From: Argentina anserina
Lineage: Eukaryota; Streptophyta; Magnoliopsida; Rosales; Rosaceae
Direction of reading: 5' to 3'
Assembly: GCF_933775445.1 (NCBI RefSeq)
Contig: NC_065873.1
Coordinates: 21,514,001-21,578,000, forward strand
Length of the DNA: 64,000 nucleotides
Shown here: positions 48,494-59,863 of the stretch, in pieces
How the letters are laid out: every line of letters begins with the position of its first letter
Numbering within the stretch: position 1 is the first letter of the stretch
The notes under the pieces: model-generated
Told to the model about the DNA's origin: nothing
The model's input: the letters and a program-made list of their open reading frames with translations, nothing else
Databases searched by the model: none
Translations under genes and position numbers: made by a program

Positions 48494-49768
48494 CAAATTT
48501 CAAAATATACTCGTTATTTTCAATATATTCTCTGTATCTGCGATATTTCTCCGATAACATAAAATATTTCTAATATTTATGATATATCCGATTTATCTTT
48601 GATATTTGAGAGAAATATCTGAAAAATTTTATTTAATTTTTTTTTATCTCATGAGGATGTCTCAGACTCTTGGAGATAAGTTTTTGATTAATTAATCACC
48701 TTGAGCCTCGAGAGATATCAAAAAGAAGACTAGAAAAGTAATCTCTCAATTGGCTAATTTTTAATTTTTCGTAAAAGATATATGGATGAGGAGTGAAGGT
48801 TCAAGTCTTAACTCTTAATAGTCACGTCATATAGGTGACAAGTGCTCTCATTGTCCTCGATGATAAAATGTCAACCCTCCTCTACATGCTGTAGAAAAAA
48901 CAAATGATTTTGAAATTAATGTAAATAAGGTATTATCTGATAACGTTGGAGACCCGGAGGATGATTTTGATAATGCTAGTGTGTGGGGCGGTGTAGCAAC
49001 TTCATATAGTTCAGATGATGGTGATGGTGATGGTGGTGGTGGTGGTGGTGGTGATAGTAGTGGTGGAAGTCGACAAGGTGGTGGAGATACACGGTTTAAA
49101 TATAGACAATTTTATGTAGGTGGATGATTTGAGCAATTTACTTGTGAAAGTAATTTTAATCATGCTACCCAAGATGAGGATCATGGATTTAGAGCAAGTG
49201 GTCAGGGTGCACAACAGCAGAATATGTGCAGGAGGATGACAAGAGGAGTCATTGATGGTTAAAGTATTTCATCTGATGTTACTTCAATTACCTTAAAGTC
49301 TTAATTCTATATTGATAGAGCACATAGTATAGTAAGACATCAAATGAATCACATGAAGGTCAAACTATTAATCTGGTTATCCTATTTACGATTATGGTCA
49401 GTTTAGAGAAGTATATGATTAATCATCAAGTTGGATTGGTTCTTACTATCCCTTTCTCGGAAAAACTGTCGGCGGCTCAAAAAAGATATATGACTATCAT
49501 GTTAACCATTACAATTCATATTATATGGCTCGTATGTCTTGGGGCAGAGTATTATAATTTGTTGACCAACGTGCGTTTTTTCAAACATCTAGAGCTTTTT
49601 TCTTATACTAGATAAAGTTAATAATTGTATATTTTTGTATATAATTTAATAATATATAAATATATAATTTCAGAATATTAACGATATTTTTTTTCCAATA
49701 TTCCCGATATATCTGATATCTTCCTTAAAAAAATGATATATATACCAATACCGTTATTTTAAATCTTG
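48494..49768 (+). mobile_element. hAT-like remnant with C-terminal transposase tail
   Basis: The ends form imperfect inverted repeats: CAAATTTCAAAATATACTCG on the left and, reverse-complemented, CAAGATTTAAAATAACGG on the right. The adjoining bases GAGAAGCA and CTTAAGCA match at 5 of 8 places. Both subterminal parts carry ATATCCGAT/CGATAT motifs like the MITE at 2949-3457. Inside, about 48900-49600 on the plus strand reads an interrupted acidic and Gly-rich protein tail (DDFDNASVWGGVATSYSSDD, a GGT-coded Gly run, then ...SSSWIGSYYPFLGK and NHYNSYYMARMSWGR) that resembles the tail of plant hAT transposases. Several stops break it, and most of the transposase is absent. Confidence 0.5.
49016..49066. 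repeat. (GGT)n-rich low-complexity run
   Basis: GATGGTGATGG repeats followed by an uninterrupted GGT run of about 25 bases, which encodes the Asp/Gly stretch of the hAT-like tail. Confidence 0.9.
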
Positions 49769-50304
49769 CTTAAGCATACAATTAATTATCTACGAAACGC
49801 ACTGACAGTGCAATGTTCACGTACGTTTATATATATATACGTACCAAACTACCAATTACATTCCCTCTAAGGCTCTAATACTTTTTAAAAAAAAAAAAAG
49901 AGGAAGAAGAAAAGGAGGAAGCTCTCAGCAAGCCTTGAATCACCCTACACGAAAGCTATCAGAGCTTTGCAAATTTTATTCTTTACAAGCTCGAAGTCCT
50001 TAATTTCTACTTAAGCAATAGACTGTTACCCAATTATATTTTTGGCTAAACTTATCTTAAGTAGCATGTGAATCTTACACACTTGCTCATATCTTCATAT
50101 CTACCTCCAGAGCTCTTGTGGATCTATAGTCCATACTCCATAAGTCATTCCCACTTTTAACATACGTCTGTGAGGAATATCAAACACTTTTTCACTCTGC
50201 CTCAATTTTTTCTTTAAAAAATTGTAAGCATAATCAATCAAAATCCTTTTAGCCATCCCAGTACCTTTCGCAGCCGTTACTTCATTCTCACCAATCAAAT
50301 GAAA

Positions 50305-50326
50305 CCCCCCCCCCCCCCCCCCCCCC
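50305..50326. repeat. 22-base C homopolymer
   Basis: An uninterrupted run of 22 C (G on the coding strand) in the last exon of the HAK pseudogene. The reading frames on its two sides do not agree. Confidence 0.97.
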
Positions 50327-52053
50327 GACACCATGCTTGATCAATTAGCTCAATCTGTGTCTCCAACACATCATCTTGTTGATTCTTTTGATCTTCATCT
50401 TCATCATCATTAAGTCTTGGCTCTACACATACTCATTCTCATTCTCATTTCTTTCATGACAATTTCCCTTAACCAAAACATGATCATCCCCTGATAACTC
50501 AGCAGAATTTTTCCGTTCTAGTTTCTCTCCATTATCTATGTGCATAATTCTGTGGGATAACCAAAAGTCATCCCTTAGGAATTCCTAAAATTTCTCTATT
50601 AGCAATCCTTCAAAGGGTTCATTCTCATTTCGAACATCCGTGTACCCGTATCTAGCAACACATCGAACAACATTAAGCTCCCTTGGTTCCACAATGCGGA
50701 AAAGAAAACGCTCCTCCATAGGACCCTTGCTTATCGGTAGCGATTTGATGGAGACGAAAACCATAACTGAGTGCAAAGCAGGCACATTCTCCGCATAATG
50801 ATTGAAAATTGGAGGAATTCCTTGAACGAGTTCTGAATAGAACATGGCGAGGCCAGGCATACGGCAAAAGCTCTTGTCCATAGCAAGTTCCTTCAGCTTT
50901 TCTGGGGAAATTTTGTGATCGAGCTCATAGTAGTACTTTCTTCGATGAACATCATTCCAGACAAACATTATGAGCACTAGTAAAGTAGCAAAAGTGAGAG
51001 GAAGATATCCACCTTGGTCAAACTTGTAGAGTACCGAACTCAAATACATAAGCTCCACACTTCCAATAATAAGAACATATGAGATAATGAGAAGCATGTG
51101 GGTTTTCCAAATCATAATCATGATTACCAAAAAGGACGATGTAAGTGTCATTACAAATACCACCGCTATGCCTGTACAGAAATCATGAATACCTTAATTA
51201 GCTTTAAATTATTTAAGATCATTGGACAATTATCTACCATGGAAGCGAATATGATCATTTACCATATGCATTTCCAATTTTTTCTGTGCTTTTGAAACCC
51301 AGTGTCACTCCAACACAAGCCAACATAAGAAGGTAGTTAACCTCCGGAATGTAAACTTGTCCCTCATACTTGGTCGATGTGTGAACAATTTTCACACGCG
51401 GGAAACACCCAAGAGAAAGAGATTGTTGAACGATCGAAAAGGTACCTGATATCATGGCTTGGCTAGCTATAATAGCAGCCATTACGGCAATTCCAAACAT
51501 TGGGCAATACAAAGGTTCTCCATATATCCAACATAATTTGTATGTTTACTAACTAGTCATAACTTAAAGAACTACTTGTTTATGATTTCTGAAGTAAGGG
51601 GATAAATTTACTTGGTATGGACTAAAAAAAGGAGTTAGAAACTAGATTCTTGTGCTCCCGAAGAAAAGAGGCTTGTCCGGTGTATGCGAGTAGGAGAACT
51701 AGGTATGTCACTGAGCACATACTAATCTGGATGGATCGAACTGTGAAGTGGCCAACATCAGCAAAAAGAGCTTCTGTCCTTTCAATTGTGGAAATGATAA
51801 CTAGCTTAAACACTTTCAACTTTCAAAAAGTGTAAAGTTTTGTGGAAATTTTATTAAAAGATATAATTTCAAACCTGTAATAGCAAGGACAGTGCCACCA
51901 AGAGAAATCTAGCATCCTTTTTGTTTCTGCTGAAGTAATTGACTACGTACTGTCGATTTAGAGCTTTCAAAACTATTGGATCGTATTTGAAGAAGCTGTA
52001 GACGCCAATGCCACCAATCAAGGTATACCAAACACAAATTATTGGTGCAAACG

Positions 52054-54599
52054 TGTCACAATCCCGAAATTCGAATAATAAAAATTCGAATTCGAATTCG
52101 AAGTCATGAAAACTCTAAAATAATCTCAAATATATTGAAATCATCTTATCATAACAATGTATCGAAACTGAGTCCACAACATGACTCAGTCAACTTGAAT
52201 AATATACAACCAATGGAAATGTAAAATTCACTCAATCCTCACCACAAACAGCAAAAAGAAATCTTCGACAATCTTCAGAGAAAACCCTCTAATTCTGCTA
52301 ATCCACACATGCAGAACTATCCCCTACACCATCGAATAGATGCATCGAGATTATAAACACAATCTCGATAAGCTTTGCAGCTCGTATGAGTAAACCAACA
52401 GTATTACACACATAGTATACAAGAGAAAAATACTGAAAATATTTAATTATAAATGCACTCATAAGTCACAGGACGGCCCATTTGGATTTCCAATAATATC
52501 TGAAAATATAAGTGATCATGAGACATTGGACAACCCATCTGTTTACCCATATTACATTTATAATACGGGTACTCAAAAGACCCAGGTACTCATCTGTTAC
52601 CCCTCATGCAGTACGTCGTCAGACACTGGACAACCCATCTGTTACCCAATATCACAAAAATATGGGTACTCATAAGCAAGTAACTCATATGTTACCCCTC
52701 ATGCAGTACACCGGCAGACAGACTAGAACTCTAACTGAATCGTAATTTTCACCCGGCCAAGGCTTGGTTCCGATACTACCAACACATCCGAAGACAGAAA
52801 AATACGTCCGAAGACAGAAAACACATCCGAAGACAAAAAACACGTCTGAAGACAGAAAAACACGTCCGAAGAGAGAAAAAGTTTTAACAAGACTCAATGT
52901 TAAAACCACGTACAACAACAATCCACTCATGTTATTGTAGTACAACAAAGCGACTCTTACTCAAATAAAATAAATATAGTTGCCACAGTATAATTTATTT
53001 GGAAATAAGAACGTAACAATATGTAATATAACAACTCATATATATGTATCGTATTTACCATTTTATACACATACACAACCCACTATATTACATACATGTC
53101 ATAGTTAGATCTTTTTAAGAAAACGTAAATATGAGTCACCGTCAAGGGTAGACTCGTCATAATGAGATTTACTCACATTCACCATAGTCCATAATCACTA
53201 AAACCTTTTAAAAATCATTTATTAAAATAGCGTTTCACTTACCCATGAACCGTAGACGATCAAGTTCACGTAATTTAAACCAAAACTTATTTTTAAAATA
53301 ATTTTTATAGACTAGTGATGCATCGACTATGGTGACAACTCAAACTAAATTAAATAATTATAACACTACTTCGATCATGATGATCATTGTGAGGTTTACT
53401 CACCTTATTTCCTACATGCAACTTCCACGACACCGAAAGCGATTTCCTCACTCGTTTCGTCGGTCACCTAATAGCATGATAAAATGCTTAGAAAACGATA
53501 CGTAAAATATCAAGTGACGATTTTCAGCACAACTAAATACTATTCATAAAACACTGTTCACAGAACATTGTTCATGTTTTATTGTTTTACTAAACACTAT
53601 TTAGTTTACTGTTTTACAAAATATTATTCACAGTTACTGTTCAAGAACATTGTTTTCACAGTCATTGTTTATGAACATTGTGTATGAACACTACTCATAG
53701 TACTGTTCATGTGGCGCCAATGTTTGCCGACCACCACCAATGACCTCTAAATTTCACCACCACAATCTAAATGACATTCCGAACAACTTTCTAGTTCACC
53801 ACAAAGTCTAATTCTGAGCTTAAACACTTCAATTTGACAAAAACTGAAAAGCCCCAATTTAAAACCTATGACTACTTTTCTTCGATTCTCCTAGCACACA
53901 ACGATTTGAGTTAAATCTTTTGAAGAGTTTGTAGTATGGAAGGAGACCTTCAAAATGAGACAAGAATCTTACCGATTGGTTTCCGGAGGAGGGATATCCG
54001 ACGAGTTGAAGTTCGGCAAAATTTGCATTTTTTTGGGAATTTCTGGGTTTCACCGCTCCCAAACGGCGGCGAGATGGCGGGTGGCGTTGCCACCAATCTA
54101 CAGGGGGACGCATCAACCTTCAAACGTGACCGGTGCGCTGCTCTATGGTGGCCGGACGGCGGATATCCGGCGGCCCAAAATCAGCCGCATGGGGAGAGAA
54201 AAATCTAGGATTTTCGGGTGTGAACAGTGCCCATGAACAGTACCGATCCGAATTTCTTAATTTTCTCTTTTTTCTCTTTAATTCCCCTATTTATACTATT
54301 TTTCCAAAAAATGTCTAAATACCTTTTTGTTCGTAACTTCTTCATACGAACTCTGATTTAGGCGTGCCGCGTGTCCACGAATTCGTATTGACGAACTCTA
54401 CGACTTTGATGAAAAAAGTTTTCTAAAAAACCCAATGAATCAAAAGTCAACTCTTAGACTCATCAAATTAAATGTTCCCGAATAATTAATCTTTCGTATC
54501 CTTTCGTTTTCATCCTCGTGAAATAAATTTGGACAATGACCAACTTAATAATATCAGAGAACTCATTGGAGATTAGATATGAATTTTCGGGGTATTACA
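52054..54599 (-). repeat. gypsy C 3' LTR (2546 bp, complete)
   Basis: The plus strand starts TGTCACAATCCCG and ends GGGGTATTACA. It includes a run of about five ACGTCCGAAGACAGAAAA-type units at 52783-52880 and ACTGTTCA-type motifs at 53560-53710. A TATA box TATAAATA lies at 54295-54288 on the minus strand. Confidence 0.9.
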
Positions 54600-54612
54600 T
54601 TCTACCCCCCTT

Positions 54613-57480
54613 AAAAAAATTTCATCCCGAAATTTAAGCGCACTACTCAACCACTAATTCTCAACTTCTTCCCAAAACTTCAATTCACATTTCCCAACAT
54701 AATTTTTCTCTCTAAGATGCCTCCACGAGGCAATCACATCTCACTTTTCTTCTATCATGGTGTTATTTAACTTCATCGTGTCTGCCATTAAATCTAACAA
54801 TGAGCATAATAACACCCATCTAGGAGAACCACGACTCGAACATTCCTGATCAAACGCAAAACAAGATGTTCTGCAGAACAAGACCTTTAAGGATAAGGTG
54901 AATTTAGAAACGAACTTCACTATTCAACCAAATTCCAATAGGTCATGACTGCATTTACTTATATAACACACATCGAGTGCAAAGATGTACAACCTTAGCA
55001 TAGGCACATGGCATACAATAAGTATCTGAACCTGCTAGATGATGAAGTTGGTATACTAAATTTCCAACGTTGGTATACTAAATGTCCAATGTTGGTATAC
55101 TAAATTTCCAACGTTGGTATACTAACTTTCCAACCTTGTTCTCGAAGAGTCCAGCGTAACCTCGATGTCAACATTGCTTCTTGCCCACTCCCACCACCCC
55201 ACTATAGGTGAGCCCTTTAACTAAATGGTCACAAGGCATCACTCTAATAGTCTTCTCTTAAGGGCAAAATAAATTCAAAACAACATATTTCACAGTAGGG
55301 CATTTAGGAGACAAGCTAGACATCATTGTTTTGAATGTCACCAACTTTCGAAAAAGTTCAACGAACCTTATATGTGACTTCTCTTCTTTGCCAGATCTCA
55401 CTATGCTATTGAAGAATGAGGTTTCGAGGTTAAGTGGTCTCCCACATCAACACTACATAATCTCTATTTACATTGTGTCGCTATCAAGTCTTAGAAACCG
55501 AAATGTCCAAGTCTCTCGGACCATTTTAGTATTCAACTACTCCATACCTCCAACTTCTTCCAAACAGACCAATTGTCACATGTCCTAACATTTATAGCCA
55601 CATGTGAGCCACCCAAGTTAGCATGCTTGTAATGGAACTCGACCGTCGATAGATGATCCTCTCGAAACCTAATGATGTTCTCAGCATAGAGACGTCAACA
55701 TACTCTTTTATCTAATTCACCAATCCCTTATGATTAATAGGCTATACTATACTCACGTCATGAGCTAGTCCCTAACACTAAGCATGGTCAAAAACTCTCG
55801 ACATCTAACATGAGTCAAATCAATGATTAACACATGTCTACTAGTTACATCACACAGTGGTTTTCAAAGAAACGTGCTTTATCTACAACAATACCTTCAT
55901 GACTTCACCACAATGCATCGCTAGAATCACGAACCTACCATTCTTTCCAATCAACAAAACAATCTCCTTTCATGATCCTCTCATTATAAAGTCACAAAAG
56001 TTATCGTGCATGATGCCCACACCAACACCTTATTCGTAAGGCAACACGATAAGAATCATAACTCAATGAGCCCACTACCACAACAAAACACCACCTTGGA
56101 CTAAGAATTACTCTCGAACAATTTACCAGAGAATTGACTAACACACACAAGATAGTAGAGAACCTCTACCGCCACCATAAGAGATATGCATCACGCACCC
56201 TACCACCCTCATCAATTCTTGTAGTTGGAAATCAATTACAACTACATGCTTCTATGAGTAGTATGCCACAATTTGCAGGACAAACAAAGAAGATATTTAT
56301 CTCCCGATAGCGGAACATGAAAATTAGGTGGACTTAACAGCACAAATTCCAACACGACCACAATTGAGACATACCCTACCCCATGGTTCATGCATGCCTC
56401 AAAGGCATGACACATGGCCCCCACACAAACGCCTCAATGGTATCATTTAAAGTATTGGTTTCTCCACAGTTGTAATAATAATAAGTTCAGTAACCACTTC
56501 AACAGAAACCTGATATTGGGTCCACCATCTCTTCCAGATTAACCCAAATTTATCGCTGCACCACCACTCTAAACAATTGTTTCTTTAATTTCATCAACAA
56601 CTCCTAATGACCACCTAATTATTTTGAGAAACCAAATGCTCCTGCTCAATTGCCAAAGCATTTGGCCAAAATAACTGCTCTGCAAGCAGCAATTAAATGA
56701 TCATTCCCTTATCGTAAAATTTAGTTTTTGTTGACTCTTGAGCTAACATCTCATTATCCAACAAGAAACAACCTGATGCATGTAGAGAACTGAGCTTCCA
56801 ACTCTCCAACACTAAACACCATTTTTACTTGGAAGAAGAATTTGGTCATCAACCGCTCTTTTACCACAGTTAGAAGGTTTTTGTCACGAAAAATTCGTTA
56901 AAACACCACTAAGCTAAGGTCATCTCATTCCTTATCTTCAATAGAATTACTTCACCGCCACTGAGTCTTATTTGGATTAGTGGCATAGCTACGATCCAAT
57001 TCTCAACACCAGACAAATGATTAATTTCACGACAGATTAGCGTTCTCAATTAATTGCTCATCTAACAAATAATTAAATCATGACACCATAAATGAAATTT
57101 CCCCAACACCTTAGATTTCTTGGTCAGCCAAGAACAATGAGTAACATCAATTGTCTATGGCCCAACCAAAACAAGTTGAAATTGCAACGACAACATAATG
57201 TGAATCTCAACTCAATAATTGCATCACCACATTAAAGATGAATCACACACCCTACCACTCCCTTACCAATAATGTTAGAAATGCTTGTCACGAAAATTTT
57301 CGTTAAATCACCTTCAACCTATGGTCTTCACACCCCTTACCTTGAAAACAATACTTCAACCTCATTGGGCCTCAATTTGGATTAGTTGCATAACTAAAAT
57401 CCAGTTCTCAGTATTAGAACACTTAATATCCCTCAATGCAGGATCAACACTCTCCATCAAGACTTCTTGATAGGTCTCTA
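54613..57480. other. noncoding interior of gypsy C
   Basis: No RNase H, integrase or chromodomain could be read on the minus strand. It contains a four-copy 21-bp repeat (55047-55135) and two related segments at about 56870-57010 and 57278-57420. It may be foreign filler or pol sequence decayed past recognition. Confidence 0.5.
55047..55135. repeat. 21-bp tandem repeat, four copies
   Basis: The unit is GTTGGTATACTAAATTTCCAA plus C or T, repeated four times with one or two changes each. Confidence 0.92.
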
Positions 57481-58502
57481 CCGTGATGGAAATCTATCTA
57501 CTCAAACTAGTTAGCATTCCTGTAACTTCTTCACCCTGAGTTGATGGTAACCGGATCTCATATCAATCTTAGAGAATACCGTAGCCCCTCTAAGCTGATC
57601 GAACAAATCATCAATCTTAGGCAATGATACCTATTCTTGATGGTCACCTTATTCAATTCCTTATAGTCTACACACAACCGCAGGGAACCATCTTTCTTTT
57701 CTCACAAACAACATTGGCCCACCCCAAGGTGAGATACTAGGTCTAATGAACCCTTGGTCCAATAACCCATCTATCTGCACTTTCAACTCTTTAAACTCAT
57801 TTTGCCCCATCCTATAAGGCGCCTTCAACACAGGTTTGTACCGGGTACTACATCCATGCAGAAATCAACAACTCTCCGAGGAAGTAAACCCGATATCTCC
57901 TGAAATACCTCACTATACTCGGATACTACAACAATGTTTGCAATAGCTACTTCCTGATCCACAAACTCCACATGTGCCAAGACTCCTGCTCCCAATGTAT
58001 TATCTAACTTGAGGCAACGATAACAAAAAACTGGCTTGCCAGGAATATGGAAAAATACTACCATGTCAAAGCAATCGATCAAAGCATGATGTGGCCTTAA
58101 CCAATTAATTCCTAAGATCACATCATATGTGTGGTCCGGAATCACTATCAAAGAAGCAGAGAATTCTCTACCCCCAATCCCAATAGGACAAGTCTTTCAG
58201 ATTGTCTCAAGCTCGGGAGACACTTCAAGTGGTGAAGTGACACATAAAAAGCTTCCAAGAGATGTATGAATCAACTCTAACACCTCCACTACCGAACTAG
58301 TTATAAAATAGTGTGATGCTCCCATGTCAAATAGTACTCTAGCAAGGTAGTCAAAATAGATAAGGTACATTCCACTCTTGTGTCCCGCTATTAACCAAGA
58401 TATTTAGAGGGAAGATGAATCACCGAATTATTATCACTACACTTCTATTTAGAGGACCAAACCTTCAAGTGTGGCTCCTAACACACTTGCGTACCCAGTG
58501 AC
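57480..58502 (-). pseudogene. gypsy C gag end, protease and start of reverse transcriptase
   Basis: In minus-strand order: GHWVRKC-like zinc-knuckle end at about 58502; an aspartic protease with LFDMGASHYFI (about 58335-58300), where the active-site triplet is D-M-G rather than D-S/T-G; then DVILGINWLRPHHALIDCFD (58120-58061), VVSEYSEVFQEISGLLP and FCMDVVPGT; then in another frame [32 protein letters not shown] and LFVRK; and after a further shift [20 protein letters not shown]. The reading stops before the reverse-transcriptase catalytic box. Frameshifts and stops are frequent. Confidence 0.8.
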
Positions 58503-59863
58503 ATTTAAAATCATTTATTAAAATAGCGTTTCACTTACCCATGAACCGTAGACGATCAAGTTCACGTAATTTAAACCAAAACTTATTTTTAAAATAATTT
58601 TTATAGACTAGTGATGCATCGACTATGGTGACAACTCAAACTAAATTAAATAATTATAACACTACTTCGATCATGATGATCATTGTGAGGTTTACTCACC
58701 TTATTCCTGCATGCAACTTCCACAACACCGAAAGCGATTCCCTTACTCGTTTCGTCGGTCACCTAATAGCATGATAAAATGCTTAGAAAACGATACGTAA
58801 AATATCAGGTGACGATTTTCAGCACAACTAAATACTATTCATAAAACACTGTTCACAGAACATTGTTCATGTTTTACTGTTTTACTAAACACTATTTAGT
58901 TTACTGTTTTACAAAATATTATTCACAGTTACTGTTCAAGAACATTGTTGTCATACTCACTGTTCACATACTGTTTATAAAACACTATTCACAGTACTGT
59001 TCATGCGGCGGCACTGTTTTCCGACCACCACCAATGACCTCTAAATTTCACAACCACAATCTAAATGACATTCCGAACAACTTTCTAGTTCACCACAAAA
59101 TCTAATTCTGAGTCTAAACACTTCAATTTAACAAAAACCCCAATTTAAAACCTAAGATTTCTTTTCTTCGATTCTCCTAGCACACAACGATTTGGGTTAA
59201 ATCTTTTGGTGGGTTTGTAGTATGGAATGAGACCTTCAAAATGAGATAAGAATCTTACCGATTGGTTTTCCGGAGGAGGGAGTTCCGACGAGTTGAAGTT
59301 CGGCGAAATTTGCATTTTTGGGGGAATTTTTTGGCTTCACCGCTCCCAAACGGCGGCGAGATGGCGGTTGACGTTGCCAACAATCCACAGGGGACGTAAC
59401 AACCTTTCAAACGTGACCGGTGCGCTACTCTATGGCGGCCCAAAGTCAGCCGCTCGGGGAGAGAAAAATCTTGGATTTTCATGTGTGAACAGTACCCATG
59501 AACAGTACCGATCCGAATTTCTGATTTTTCTCCATTTTTCTCTTTAATTCCCATATTTATACTATTTTCCAAAAAATGTCTAAATACCTTTTGATTCGTA
59601 ACTTCTTCATACGAACTCCGATTTAGGCGTGTCACGTGTCCACGAATTCGTATTGACGAATTCTACGACTTTCATGAAAGAAGTTTTCTAAGAAACCCAA
59701 TGAGTCAAAAGTCAACTCTTAGACTCATCAAATTGAACTTCCCGAACAATTAATCTTTCGAATCCTTTCGTTTTCATCCTTATGAAATAAATTTAGATAA
59801 TGACCAACTTAATATTATCAGAGAACTCCTTAAAAATTATATATGAATTTTCAGAGTATTACA
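58503..59863 (-). repeat. gypsy C 5' LTR, truncated at inner end
   Basis: It matches 53205-54599 closely from AAAATCATTTATTAAAATAG onward. The missing part corresponds to 52054-53204. It has TATAAATA at 59561-59554 and CACGTG at 59633-59638 on the upstream side. Confidence 0.88.

Noticed and set aside
48900..49620. possible Gly-rich host gene
   Set aside because: Stops interrupt the frame and it sits between hAT-like ends, so a transposase tail is the better reading.
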